Below are positions 17,256 through 26,134 of a stretch of DNA of 64,000 nt, in pieces (the first letter of the stretch is position 1; every line of letters starts with the position of its first letter). Source of the DNA: JAVKFY01 sp040223615 (GTDB taxonomy: Bacteria; Pseudomonadota; Alphaproteobacteria; GCA-2731375); NCBI GenBank assembly GCA_040223615.1, contig JAVKFY010000040.1, forward strand, positions 1 to 64,000, in the 5' to 3' direction. Under the pieces are notes generated by a model. It was not told where the DNA came from. It worked only from the letters and a program-made list of their open reading frames with translations, and did no database searches. The position numbers and the translations under genes are program-made.

Positions 17256-18263
17256 ATGAACAAGCCCTACCGACTGATCGGCAGCATCGGCTCGCCCTAC
17301 ACGATGAAGCTGCGCGCGGTGCTGCGCTATCGCCGCTTGCCGCACGTCTTCACGTTTCGCTCGCCGGCGATCCGCGAGCAGATCGCGGACCTGCGGCCGC
17401 AGATCATCCCGATCCTGCAACTGCCGGAGGACGGCAGCTTCCACGTCGACACCACCCCGTTGATCGAGATGCTGGAGCAGCGTCACGCCGAACGCTCCAT
17501 CGTGCCGCCCGACCCGGCGCAGGCCTTCCTCGCCTTCCTGATCGAGGACATGGGCGACGAGTGGCTGACCAAGGCGATGTTCCACTACCGCTGGGCCTAC
17601 GAGGCCGACCAGGGTTACGCCGCGCGCTGGATCGTCGACGACGAGCGCTCCGAGCTGGAGGGCGAGGCGCGCGCGGAAGCGGTACGGGCCATCGCCGAGC
17701 GGCAGATCGGCCGCATGGCGCTGGTCGGCTGCACGCCGCAGAACGCAGCGACCATCGAAGCGACCTACCGCGGCATCCTGACGGCGCTGGAGCCGCATGT
17801 GCGGTTGCGCCGATATCTGTTCGGCACCCGACCCTCGGTTGCCGAGTTCGGCTTGTTCGGCCAACTCCGGACGCTGGCCACCGACCCGACGCCGCTGGCG
17901 GTGATCCGCGCCGAGGCGCAGCGGGTGGAAAGCTGGTTGCGCCAGCTCGACGACGCCAGCGGCATAGAGGGCGAATGGCTGGACGCCGATGCCGACTTGC
18001 CGGCGGCGGTCATTGACCTGATCCGCATCGCCGGCGCCGAGTACCTGCCCTTCCTGGCCGCCAACGCGGCAGCGCTGGAGACTGGCGCCGACGAAGTGCG
18101 GCTGACCATCCGGGGCCGCGAGTGGGTGCAGGCGCCGTTCGGCTATCAGGCGAAATGTCTGATGACGTTGCGCCGGCGCTTCGCCGACCTGGACGCCGGG
18201 GCTCGGGCGCGCCTCGACCCGCTGTTGCGCGAGACCGGCTGCCTGGAGGTGCTGGCCGCCTAG
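17256..18263 (+). CDS. Glutathione S-transferase-family protein, extended C-terminus
   Basis: 335 residues, long for a GST (usually 200-250). The N-terminal thioredoxin-like part has SPYTMKLRAVLRYR (about 13-26) and the glutathione-contact segment HVDTTPLIEMLEQ. The helical C-terminal domain follows, and an extra 80 residues or so near the end are unassigned. It probably binds glutathione in the cytosol and may serve isomerisation or detoxification linked to the upstream ThDP enzyme. The convergent OmpH-like gene ends four bases away. Confidence 0.78.
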   Translation: MNKPYRLIGSIGSPYTMKLRAVLRYRRLPHVFTFRSPAIREQIADLRPQIIPILQLPEDGSFHVDTTPLIEMLEQRHAERSIVPPDPAQAFLAFLIEDMGDEWLTKAMFHYRWAYEADQGYAARWIVDDERSELEGEARAEAVRAIAERQIGRMALVGCTPQNAATIEATYRGILTALEPHVRLRRYLFGTRPSVAEFGLFGQLRTLATDPTPLAVIRAEAQRVESWLRQLDDASGIEGEWLDADADLPAAVIDLIRIAGAEYLPFLAANAAALETGADEVRLTIRGREWVQAPFGYQAKCLMTLRRRFADLDAGARARLDPLLRETGCLEVLAA

Positions 18264-18267
18264 CCCG

Positions 18268-18903
18268 CTACTTCCGCTTCGGTGCCGGCGGCGGCTTGTT
18301 GAAGTCGACCTTGACCGAGGGCAGGCGCTGGTTGAGCAGCTCGGTTACTTCCTTGGTCAGGTTCATGCGCTGGTCGAACACCAGCACGGCGCTGCGCGGC
18401 AAGGTCATGGCGACGCCGCGCTTCTCCATGATCACCACGACCGACTTGCGCAGTTCGTCGTTCACCTGCGCCATCGCGCCGTTGAACACCTGGTTGATCT
18501 GCGCCCGCGAAACCTCGGCTTCTCGGCGCAAGTTGTTGACGTAGCTCTCCAGTTCCTGCCGTTTCTGGTCGAAGGCCGCCGGCGACAGGATCGTCTGCTG
18601 CTGCCGCAACTGCTGTTCGCGCGCCTTCACTTCCTCGCGCTGCTTGTTGAGGCCGGCCTCCAGCGACTTTCCCTTGGCCTCGGCAGCCTGGCGCAAGCCC
18701 TTGGCCGCGCTGGAATCGCGCAGGACTTCCTGCACGTCGACGACGCCGATGATCGGCGAGATCTTGGCATCCTCGGGAAGCGCGTTCTTCGCCTGTTGCG
18801 CCGCGGCAGGCGCCGTCAGGGCGGCCAACAGGATCAGGCAGGGGATCAGCCTGGCCAACGCGCGCGGGGCGCAACGGCCGAATCGCTCTGTGCTCTGGAA
18901 CAT
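18268..18903 (-). CDS. OmpH/Skp-like periplasmic chaperone
   Basis: About 211 residues. The N-terminus carries a long basic leader and a hydrophobic signal core (LIPCLILLAALTAPAAA). It is followed by GVVDVQEVLRDSSAAKGL, a typical Skp start, then a charged Glu/Lys/Gln-rich coiled coil (about 70-150) that would form a tentacle, and a Pro/Lys tail. Skp trimers hold unfolded outer-membrane proteins in the periplasm. Skp normally lies between bamA and lpxD; here it is alone, convergent with a GST gene, so it is probably an additional paralogue. Confidence 0.82.
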   Translation of the reverse strand: MFQSTERFGRCAPRALARLIPCLILLAALTAPAAAQQAKNALPEDAKISPIIGVVDVQEVLRDSSAAKGLRQAAEAKGKSLEAGLNKQREEVKAREQQLRQQQTILSPAAFDQKRQELESYVNNLRREAEVSRAQINQVFNGAMAQVNDELRKSVVVIMEKRGVAMTLPRSAVLVFDQRMNLTKEVTELLNQRLPSVKVDFNKPPPAPKRK

Positions 18904-18966
18904 GGCGCGGGACGCTAGCAAATCGGCCCGGCCGCCTCCACCTGTTTGTCGTGCCGCCCGAGATAT

Positions 18967-18982
18967 TTTACACTTAAAGTAA
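18967..18982. promoter_or_regulatory. AT-rich imperfect palindrome, possible operator
   Basis: TTTACACTTAAAGTAA lies in an AT-rich island (about 18963-18987) within very GC-rich DNA, 24 bases before the monooxygenase ATG. The ends TTAC and GTAA mirror each other. Size and symmetry resemble MarR-type operators of aromatic CoA pathways. No MarR gene is adjacent. It may equally hold promoter elements. Confidence 0.4.
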
Positions 18983-19005
18983 TTCCCCGTTCGGAGAGGC
19001 TCCCC

Positions 19006-21339
19006 ATGCGCATCACGGTGGTCGGCGGCGGTCCGGCGGGCCTGTATTTCTCGATCCTGATGCAGCAGGCCCAGCCCGGTCACGACATCACCGTGCTGGA
19101 GCGCAACCGCGCCGACGACACGTTCGGCTTCGGCGTGGTGTTCTCCGACGAGACGCTGGGCCACTTCCGCGACGCCGACGCCGAGACCTACCACCAGATC
19201 CTCGACAACTTCGCCTACTGGGACGAGATCGACACCCACTTTCGCGGTGAGGTGATCCGCTCCACCGGCCACGGTTTCTGCGGCATCAGCCGGCACACCC
19301 TGCTCGATATCCTGCAGCGGCGCGCCGCTGCGCTGGGGGTGAAGCTGCGCTTCGAGGTCGAGGTCGATCCGGCCGGACCGTTCGACGCCGACCTCGTGGT
19401 CGCCGCCGACGGCGTCAACAGCGCGCTGCGCGAGGCCCATGCCGACGTGCTGCGGCCGCATATCGAGTACCGGCCGAACAAGTTCGCCTGGATGGGCACC
19501 ACGGTGCCGCTGAAGGCCTTCACCTTCGCCTTCAAGGAGAACCGGCACGGCATCTGGAACGTGCATGCCTACCGCTATCGCGGCGAGACCGCGACCTTCA
19601 TCATCGAGACCACCGAGGACGCCTGGCGCTCGGCCGGCCTGGAACACGCCAGCGAGGCGGAGTCCGCCGCCTACGTCGAGGACCTGTTCGCCGACTTGCT
19701 GCAGGGCACCAAGCTGCTGACCAATCGGTCGACGTGGCGCAACTTCCCGGTGATCCACTGCGAGCAGTGGTCGGACGGCAATCTGGTGATCCTGGGCGAC
19801 GCGGCGCACACGGCGCACTTCTCCATCGGCTCGGGCACCAAGCTGGCGATGGAGGACGCCATCGCGCTGTCCGATGCCTTTGTCGCGCATCCCGGCGACG
19901 TGCCGGCGGCGCTGGCCCATTACGATACCGAACGCCGGCCGGACGTGGAGAAGACCCAGCACGCGGCCGACGTCAGTCTGGTCTGGTTCGAGAATGTCCG
20001 CCGATTCTGGGACATGCACCCGATCCAGTTCAACTTCGCCCTGCTGTCGCGCTCCAAGCAGATCACCATCGAGAACCTGCGGCGGCGCGACGCGGCGCTG
20101 GTCGACGACGTGGAACGCTGGTTCGCCGACGACGCCCGCGCCCAGGGCTACGCCGTGCCGGCCGACCGCGTCGTGCAGCCGATGTTCGCACCGTTCCGGC
20201 TGCGCGGCATGCAGCTCGCCAACCGCGTCGTGGTCTCGCCGATGGCGCAATACTGCGCCGCCGACGGCCAGCCCGGCGACTGGCATCTGGTGCACCTGGG
20301 CGGCCGCGCCGTCGGCGGGGCGGGGCTGGTGGTGACCGAGATGACCTGTCCGGCGCCGGACGCGCGCATCACGCCGGGCTGCACCGGGCTGTGGTGCGAG
20401 GCCCACCGCGACGGCTGGGCCCGGGTGGTCGACTTCGTGCACGCCAACAGCCCGGCGAAGATCGCGCTGCAGCTCGGCCACGCCGGCCGCAAGGGCTCCA
20501 CCCAGCTTGGCTGGGAAGAGATGGACCGGCCGCTTGATGACGGCAACTGGCCGCTGATCTCGGCCTCGGCCTTGCCCTACCTGTCGGAAAGCCAGGTGCC
20601 GAAGGCGATGGACCGCGCCGACATGGATCGCGTGATCGCCGAGTTCGTGCGGGCCGCGCGTTGGGGCGACGAGGCCGGCTTCGACCTGCTGGAACTGCAC
20701 ATGGCGCACGGCTATCTGCTGGCCAGCTTCCTGTCGCCGCTGACCAACAAGCGCGATGACGAGTATGGCGGCGGCATCGACAACCGCCTGCGCTTCCCGT
20801 TGGAGCTGTTCAACGCGGCGCGCGCGGTGTGGCCCGACGACAAGCCGATCTCGGTGCGGCTGTCGGCGACCGACTGGATGCCGGACGGGAACACCGGCGC
20901 GGACACGGTGGCGATCACGCGCGCCTTCAAGGCGGCGGGCTGCGACCTGATCGACGTCTCCGCCGGCCAGACCGTGCCCGACCAGCAACCGATCTACGGC
21001 CGCATGTTCCAGACGCCGTTCGCCGACCAGGTCCGCAACGACGTCGGCATCGCCACGGTCGCGGTAGGCAACATCACCACGGCCGATCAGGTCAACACCA
21101 TCCTGGCCGCCGGCCGCGCCGATCTGGTGGCGCTGGCCCGCCCGCACCTGGCCGATCCCTACTTCACGTTGCGTGCGGCGGCGGAATATGGCCAACCGAT
21201 GACAGAATGGCCGTTACAATACCTCGCCGGGCGCGACCAGGCCTTCGTGCTGGCCGAGCGTAACCGGGAGGAACTGGAGGAACTGCGCCGTCAGGCGCGT
21301 AGCCTGCGCCCACAGCACGAGCGCCAGGCGGCGGACTGA
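19006..21339 (+). CDS. FAD monooxygenase/old-yellow-enzyme fusion (2-aminobenzoyl-CoA monooxygenase/reductase or salicylyl-CoA 5-hydroxylase type)
   Basis: About 777 residues in two parts. Residues 1 to about 380 form a single-component aromatic hydroxylase with VVGGGPAGLYFS and the FAD motif GDAAHTAHFSIGSG. From about 388 comes an old-yellow-enzyme reductase domain (APFRLRGMQLANRVVVSPM, later HAGRKGS). This order and size match 2-aminobenzoyl-CoA monooxygenase/reductase of Azoarcus and the enzymes named salicylyl-CoA 5-hydroxylase. It would hydroxylate, and perhaps then reduce, an aromatic acyl-CoA. I chose the ATG at 19006 because of the GGAGAGG site upstream. Nine bases before the alpha-hydroxyacid oxidase gene; no aryl-CoA ligase is adjacent. 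Confidence 0.88.
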   Translation: MRITVVGGGPAGLYFSILMQQAQPGHDITVLERNRADDTFGFGVVFSDETLGHFRDADAETYHQILDNFAYWDEIDTHFRGEVIRSTGHGFCGISRHTLLDILQRRAAALGVKLRFEVEVDPAGPFDADLVVAADGVNSALREAHADVLRPHIEYRPNKFAWMGTTVPLKAFTFAFKENRHGIWNVHAYRYRGETATFIIETTEDAWRSAGLEHASEAESAAYVEDLFADLLQGTKLLTNRSTWRNFPVIHCEQWSDGNLVILGDAAHTAHFSIGSGTKLAMEDAIALSDAFVAHPGDVPAALAHYDTERRPDVEKTQHAADVSLVWFENVRRFWDMHPIQFNFALLSRSKQITIENLRRRDAALVDDVERWFADDARAQGYAVPADRVVQPMFAPFRLRGMQLANRVVVSPMAQYCAADGQPGDWHLVHLGGRAVGGAGLVVTEMTCPAPDARITPGCTGLWCEAHRDGWARVVDFVHANSPAKIALQLGHAGRKGSTQLGWEEMDRPLDDGNWPLISASALPYLSESQVPKAMDRADMDRVIAEFVRAARWGDEAGFDLLELHMAHGYLLASFLSPLTNKRDDEYGGGIDNRLRFPLELFNAARAVWPDDKPISVRLSATDWMPDGNTGADTVAITRAFKAAGCDLIDVSAGQTVPDQQPIYGRMFQTPFADQVRNDVGIATVAVGNITTADQVNTILAAGRADLVALARPHLADPYFTLRAAAEYGQPMTEWPLQYLAGRDQAFVLAERNREELEELRRQARSLRPQHERQAAD

Positions 21340-21348
21340 GGGACCAGC

Positions 21349-22512
21349 ATGAGCCACGTATCCAAGGCGGTGAACATCGCCGACCTGCGCCTGCGGGCGA
21401 AACGCCGGCTGCCCAAAGGCATCTTCGACTTCATCGACGGCGGCGCCGAGGACGAGATCAGCCTGGCGGACAACCGCGCCGGGTTCGAGCGGATTCGGAT
21501 GGTGCCGCGCGTGCTGGTCGACGTCGAGACGCCGGACCTGTCGACGACCGTCCTGGGCAAGCCGTCGGCCGCGCCCTTCGTGATCGCGCCGATGGGCTCC
21601 GTCGCGGTGGCCTGGCCCGAGGCCGACCTGATCCTGGCCCGCGCCGCCGCCAAGGTCGGCATCCCCTACACGATGTCGACGATGTCGACGCTGTCGGTGG
21701 AGGACCTGACGCGCCAGGTCGACGGCCGGCACTGGTTCCAGCTCTACGTGATGCGCGACTGGGACTTCAACATGCGGCTGATCGACCGCGCCGCGGCGGC
21801 CGGTTGCGAAGCGCTGGCGGTTACCGTCGACACCTACGTGCCGGGCAACCGCGAGCGCAACGTGCGCAACAACGTCACCTTGCCGATCAAGCCGAGCTGG
21901 CGCATGGGCTGGGGCGTGATGACGCACCCGGCCTGGGCGCTTGCCATGGCCAAGGCCGGCAGTCCGGAATTCGGCAACGTGCGCGACCTGAACCAGGATG
22001 TCGCCATCGGCTTCAACGCCGGTGGCCGGGCCGCGTCGCGCTTCGACACCAGCCTCGACTGGGACGACCTGAAGCGCATCCGCGACCGCTGGCCCGGCAA
22101 GCTGATGGTGAAGGGCGTGGAGCATCCCACTGACGCGGTGCGCATGGTCAAGGAAGGCGTCGACGCGATGTGGGTGTCGAACCACGGCGGCCGTCAACTC
22201 GACGGCGCCATCGCCACCATCGACGCGCTGCCGACCATCGCCGAGGCGGTCGGCGACAAGGTGCCGATCATCATCGATTCCGGTGTGCGCCGCGGCGTCG
22301 ACGCGATGAAGGCCCGCGCGCTCGGCGCCGAGGCCTGCGCGGTCGGCCGCGCGGCGCTGTTCGGCGCGGCGGCTGGCGGCGTCGCCGGCGCCGACCGGGC
22401 GCTGGAAATCCTCACCGGCGAGCTGCGGACCGCGATGCAGCTCTCCGGCATCGCCAAGGTCGACGACATCGACCGCGACATCCTGGCCTCGCAGGGCTGG
22501 CCGGGCGCTTAG
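21349..22512 (+). CDS. FMN-dependent alpha-hydroxy-acid oxidase/dehydrogenase (LldD-like)
   Basis: 387 residues, the normal length of the L-lactate dehydrogenase/glycolate oxidase family. The N-terminus has AKRRLPKGIFDFIDGGAEDE, the FMN region APMGSVAVAWPEAD, and the active-site SNHGGRQLDG with the catalytic His near 278. The family oxidises L-lactate, glycolate or mandelate. Because it follows the aromatic acyl-CoA fusion gene by nine bases, mandelate or another hydroxyacid is as plausible as lactate. Its stop overlaps the stop of the convergent HupE-like gene. Confidence 0.88.
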   Translation: MSHVSKAVNIADLRLRAKRRLPKGIFDFIDGGAEDEISLADNRAGFERIRMVPRVLVDVETPDLSTTVLGKPSAAPFVIAPMGSVAVAWPEADLILARAAAKVGIPYTMSTMSTLSVEDLTRQVDGRHWFQLYVMRDWDFNMRLIDRAAAAGCEALAVTVDTYVPGNRERNVRNNVTLPIKPSWRMGWGVMTHPAWALAMAKAGSPEFGNVRDLNQDVAIGFNAGGRAASRFDTSLDWDDLKRIRDRWPGKLMVKGVEHPTDAVRMVKEGVDAMWVSNHGGRQLDGAIATIDALPTIAEAVGDKVPIIIDSGVRRGVDAMKARALGAEACAVGRAALFGAAAGGVAGADRALEILTGELRTAMQLSGIAKVDDIDRDILASQGWPGA

Positions 22513-23639
22513 ACCCAGCCGACCCGTTCCACGAACCACCAGGTCGCGACTACGGCGATCGCCACCGAGGCCGGGATGGTGATGGCGTTGCGGTAGAATG
22601 GCTTGTCGCGGAACCACAGGCCGACCGCCGCGAAGCACAGGCCGACGACGAAGAGCTGGCCCAGCTCGACGCCGACGTTGAACGCGACCAGGCCGGTGAC
22701 GAAGTAGGATTGCGCCAGCCCGACTTCGGCCAGCACCCCGGCGAAACCGAGCCCGTGCAGCAGGCCGAAGCCGAACACCACCGCCGGTCGCCATTTCTGC
22801 AGCTTGTCGGAGATGATGTTCTCCACCGCGACGTAGACGATGGAGGCGGCGATCAGCGGCTCGACCACGCTGGGCGAGATCCGCACGATGCCGAGCACGC
22901 CCAGCGCCAGGGTCACGCTGTGCGCCAGCGTGAAGGCGGTGATCTGCCAGGCCAGCGGCGCGAACCTGGCGCTCAGCAGGAACAGGCCGACGACGAACAG
23001 GATATGGTCCAGCCCCTTCGGCACGATGTGTGTAAACCCGATGACCAGGTAATTGGTGGCGACGTCGAACCAGCTCTGCGTCGGCGCGCCGTGCGCCGGG
23101 ATCGGCTCGGTGTCGGCGCCGTCCTTGAGATAGACGGTGTAGCCGATCGGGCCGTCCGGTTCGCTTTTGGCGCGCACGATCGCCGGGCCGAGCGCCGCGT
23201 CCCAGCCCCACGTCACCGCCTGCGCGTCCGGCGGCAGCGGCGCGCTCAGCCGCACGCTGGAATCGCGCGCCAGGTCCAGGTCGCCCACGGGGAGGATTGT
23301 CACGTCGTCGACCGTCGCGGTCAGCGGCGTGCCGTCGGCGCGCAGGCGCATCGCTGCCAGGAACTCGGACGCGTACGCGTCGAAGCGGGCGCGCAGGTCC
23401 GCCGGCGCCAGTCGCCGCAACGCGTCGTAGAGGCTGGCCTGCGGCGCGTCGTCGGTGTCGGCATGCTGCGGGCCGATGCCGGCCATGGTGGCTTCCAGGT
23501 TGAGCCGGACCGCGATACTGACCTGGCCCTGGCCGTCAAAGCTCATGTCGACGATGGCCGGGCGGATCTCGTGCGCGGCGGCCGGCAGCGCCAGCAGCAT
23601 CAGCAGCCAAATAATGATCGTCGGTATCGTCCGCGTCAT
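22509..23639 (-). CDS. HupE/UreJ-family membrane protein with N-terminal extracytoplasmic domain
   Basis: About 376 residues. The signal peptide ends ALPAAA, so the mature chain should begin HEIRP. About 150 periplasmic residues follow, then a membrane domain of about seven helices with GFTHIVPKGLDHILF, TLAHSVTLALG and HGLGFAGVLAE, the His motifs of the HupE/UreJ family. Relatives are proposed nickel or cobalt transporters, but several members have no known metal. It is divergent from the DUF4198 gene with 34 bases between the starts, and the two probably work together. No hydrogenase or urease gene is present. Confidence 0.83.
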   Translation of the reverse strand: MTRTIPTIIIWLLMLLALPAAAHEIRPAIVDMSFDGQGQVSIAVRLNLEATMAGIGPQHADTDDAPQASLYDALRRLAPADLRARFDAYASEFLAAMRLRADGTPLTATVDDVTILPVGDLDLARDSSVRLSAPLPPDAQAVTWGWDAALGPAIVRAKSEPDGPIGYTVYLKDGADTEPIPAHGAPTQSWFDVATNYLVIGFTHIVPKGLDHILFVVGLFLLSARFAPLAWQITAFTLAHSVTLALGVLGIVRISPSVVEPLIAASIVYVAVENIISDKLQKWRPAVVFGFGLLHGLGFAGVLAEVGLAQSYFVTGLVAFNVGVELGQLFVVGLCFAAVGLWFRDKPFYRNAITIPASVAIAVVATWWFVERVGWV

Positions 23640-23661
23640 CGCGCTATCTTCTTCCCCACAC

Positions 23662-23667
23662 GGAGGT
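23662..23667 (+). promoter_or_regulatory. Ribosome binding site that sets a TTG start
   Basis: GGAGGT six bases before TTG at 23674 is the only good site in the gap and decides the start of the DUF4198 gene; no in-frame ATG lies close to it. Confidence 0.7.
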
Positions 23668-23673
23668 AATGCC

Positions 23674-24480
23674 TTGGGCAAGTTGCGAATCGCTCTGACG
23701 GCCATCGTAGTGCTGTGGCTGGCGCCGGCAAGCGCGCACGAGATGTGGATCGAGCCGCACGCCTTCCGGCTCGCGCCCGATACCGAGATCGTCGCCGACA
23801 TGCGCGTCGGCCAGAAGATGAAGGGCTACACGCTGCCCTATCTGGAGGCCAGCATCGACCGCATCGGCATTGTCGACCCGCAAGCCCGGCGGGAATTGCC
23901 GGGCACGATGGGCGACCTGCCGGCGATCCACGTCGTGCCCGAGGCGCCGGGCCTGCAGGTGCTGTTCTACGAGTCCCGGGCCGAGCGGCTCGGTTGGGCC
24001 GAATTCGCCAAGTTCGAGTCTTTCCTGCGCACCGATGGCCTGGCCTGGGTGCTGGAGGAGCATCGCAAGCGCGGCCTGCCCGACAGCGGCTTCCAGGAAG
24101 CCTACACGCGCTGCGCCAAGGCGCTGGTCCAGGTCGGCGACGGCGTGGCGGGGAATGATGTCGAGGTCGGCCTCACCGTCGAACTGGTCGCGGACGTGAA
24201 CCCCTACACGCTGGCGGTCGGCGATACGCTGCCGGTGCGGGCGTTGTGGCGCGGCAAGCCCTTCGTCGGCGCCCAGCTTCGCGTGTTCCGCCGCCCGCCG
24301 GGCGAGACCGACGCGGTTATCGTCGATTTCATCACCGACGATGCCGGCCAGGGGCGGGTGCCGCTGGCCGGCCCTGGTGTCTACCTGCTGAGCGCGGTGC
24401 AGATGTCGGAGGGCTTGGAGAAGCCCGCCGACGTCTGGCATAGCTGGTGGGCGTCGCTGGTGTTCGAGGTCGCCGGGTAG
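23674..24480 (+). CDS. DUF4198-family periplasmic protein
   Basis: About 268 residues from TTG at 23674. A short signal peptide ends PASA, and the mature protein should begin HEMWIEPHAF, a hallmark of DUF4198. The rest is mostly beta, ending in an Ig-like domain (about 185-265) with VSAVQ-type strands. DUF4198 proteins neighbour nickel, cobalt or TonB-linked metal uptake genes, and the exposed N-terminal His and Glu suggest metal binding. Divergent from the HupE-like gene and almost touching the convergent DUF2889 gene. Confidence 0.8.
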   Translation: MGKLRIALTAIVVLWLAPASAHEMWIEPHAFRLAPDTEIVADMRVGQKMKGYTLPYLEASIDRIGIVDPQARRELPGTMGDLPAIHVVPEAPGLQVLFYESRAERLGWAEFAKFESFLRTDGLAWVLEEHRKRGLPDSGFQEAYTRCAKALVQVGDGVAGNDVEVGLTVELVADVNPYTLAVGDTLPVRALWRGKPFVGAQLRVFRRPPGETDAVIVDFITDDAGQGRVPLAGPGVYLLSAVQMSEGLEKPADVWHSWWASLVFEVAG

Positions 24481-24483
24481 CGC

Positions 24484-25014
24484 CTACTCGCCGGTATAGA
24501 ACTGCGGGTAGGCCTTCTTCACCACCGGGCTGTCGGCGCGCCAGGCGTAGCAGGTGTCGATCACCGACGGCCGGCCGTCCGGCCGGCTCGGCTCGCGCAC
24601 GCTGGGGTCGCCCCACAGCGCCTGCATCGCCGCCGTCGCCATCTGGCCCAGCATCTCGGTAACGTGGGTGCAGCCGCCGACGCCGCCGATCCGCTCCTTG
24701 GTGCGCCGGTTCCAGCCTGGCCCGATGCGCAAGCCCTCCAGCGCTTTGAAGCCGGCGTTGGTCATCGGACAGACCTCGTAGGGTCCGAACTCGGTGAAGG
24801 CTTCCGCCTGGCGCACCACGAAGTCGGTGTCGATGGTCAGCCGCACCCACATCGAATGGATCGGCTCGTTGGCACCGCGATTCTCGTGCGCGAAGGGCTT
24901 CACGTCGGTCAGGTGACCCTCGATGTCCCACATCCCGTCGTCGCGCTTATAGCCTTTGATTTCCAGGCTGCGGGTATGGAACTCTGTACGCGCGACCGGT
25001 TCGGACAGGGCCAA
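24484..25014 (-). CDS. DUF2889 domain-containing protein
   Basis: 176 residues starting at a TTG whose GGAGGA site lies six bases upstream. It contains TRSLEIKGYKRDDGMWDIEGHL at the N-terminus, WVRLTIDTDFVV and the Cys-containing RIGGVGGCTHVTEML, all typical of DUF2889, a family of unknown function often found near aromatic or phenylacetate-type catabolic genes. No signal peptide or membrane segment. It is divergent from the AKR-ECH-ACAD operon, so it may be a companion of that pathway. Confidence 0.83.
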   Translation of the reverse strand: MALSEPVARTEFHTRSLEIKGYKRDDGMWDIEGHLTDVKPFAHENRGANEPIHSMWVRLTIDTDFVVRQAEAFTEFGPYEVCPMTNAGFKALEGLRIGPGWNRRTKERIGGVGGCTHVTEMLGQMATAAMQALWGDPSVREPSRPDGRPSVIDTCYAWRADSPVVKKAYPQFYTGE

Positions 25015-25112
25015 GGCGTTTCCTCCGAGACGACTTTCAGGTGATTTCGCGGGTGCAACATAAGCATGGCCCCGCGGCCCGTCCAGCCGTCAGCGGAAGG
25101 AGAAACGCACGC

Positions 25113-26126
25113 ATGGACTACCGCAGATTGGGGGCGACCGGCGTGAAGGTGTCGCCGCTGTGCCTGGGCACCATGATGTTCGGCGGGCAGACCGACGAGG
25201 CAACGTCGAAACGCATTATCGACCATGCCTTCGAGCACGGTATCAATTTCATCGACACGGCGGATGCCTACGCGGGCGGCAAGTCGGAGGAGGTCGTCGG
25301 CCGTGCCATCGCCGCCAATCGCGACGACTGGGTGCTGGCGACCAAGCTTGCGAACCCTCGGGGCAAGGGGCCAAACCAGCGCGGCCTGTCGCGCAAGTGG
25401 GTGATCCAGGCCTGCGACGAAAGCCTGAAACGGCTCGGCACCGACTACATCGACCTCTACTACCTGCACAAGGAAGACCATTCGACGCCGCTGGCCGAGA
25501 CCGTGCGGGCGATGGCCGACCTGGTGCGCGCCGGCAAGGTCCGGACTTTCGGCGTCTCCAACTACCGCTCCTGGCGGGTCGCCGAGATCTGCCGCCTCGC
25601 TGACGACTTCAGCATCGACCGGCCGGCCGCCTCGCAGCCCTACTACAACGCCATGAACCGGATGCCGGAGACCGAGCACTTGCCGGCCTGCGCCTATTAC
25701 GGCCTTGGCGTGGTGCCTTACAGCCCGCTGGCGCGCGGCGTGCTGACCGGCAAGTACGCGCCGGGCTCGAACCCTGACCAGGGCACCCGCGCGGCGCGCC
25801 AGGACAAGCGCATGATGGAGACCGAGTGGCGCGAGGAGTCGCTGGTCATCGCGGCGGCGGTGAAGGCGCACGCCGAGGCGCGCGGCATCACCGCCGGCCA
25901 GTGGGCCGTCGCCTGGGTGCTGAACAACGCGACCATCACCTCGGCCATCGCCGGCCCGCGCACCGAAGAACAGTGGCGCGACTACCTGGGCGCGCTCGAC
26001 TACACCTTCACCGCGGAGGACGAGGCGCTGATCGACGCTCACGTCAGCCCCGGCCATCCGTCGACGCCGGGCTACAATGACCCGCAATATGCCATCGAGG
26101 GTCGCCCGACCCGCCACGCGAACTGA
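25113..26126 (+). CDS. Aldo/keto reductase
   Basis: About 337 residues from the ATG at 25113, preceded by AAGGAG. An NADPH-dependent TIM-barrel reductase with the catalytic set FIDTADAY (Asp and Tyr), the Lys in VLATKLAN and the His in YYLHKED. Close in pattern to the YajO/YhdN-like group, which reduces aldehydes and ketones. It is the first gene of a plus-strand set with an enoyl-CoA hydratase eight bases downstream, an acyl-CoA dehydrogenase and a sodium-dependent transporter. Substrate unknown. Confidence 0.9.
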   Translation: MDYRRLGATGVKVSPLCLGTMMFGGQTDEATSKRIIDHAFEHGINFIDTADAYAGGKSEEVVGRAIAANRDDWVLATKLANPRGKGPNQRGLSRKWVIQACDESLKRLGTDYIDLYYLHKEDHSTPLAETVRAMADLVRAGKVRTFGVSNYRSWRVAEICRLADDFSIDRPAASQPYYNAMNRMPETEHLPACAYYGLGVVPYSPLARGVLTGKYAPGSNPDQGTRAARQDKRMMETEWREESLVIAAAVKAHAEARGITAGQWAVAWVLNNATITSAIAGPRTEEQWRDYLGALDYTFTAEDEALIDAHVSPGHPSTPGYNDPQYAIEGRPTRHAN

Positions 26127-26134
26127 GGAACGCC

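Noticed and set aside
18904..21195. Long minus-strand open frame joined to the OmpH-like gene
   Set aside because: Antisense to the monooxygenase fusion; only the last 211 codons (18268-18903) read as a protein with a signal peptide.
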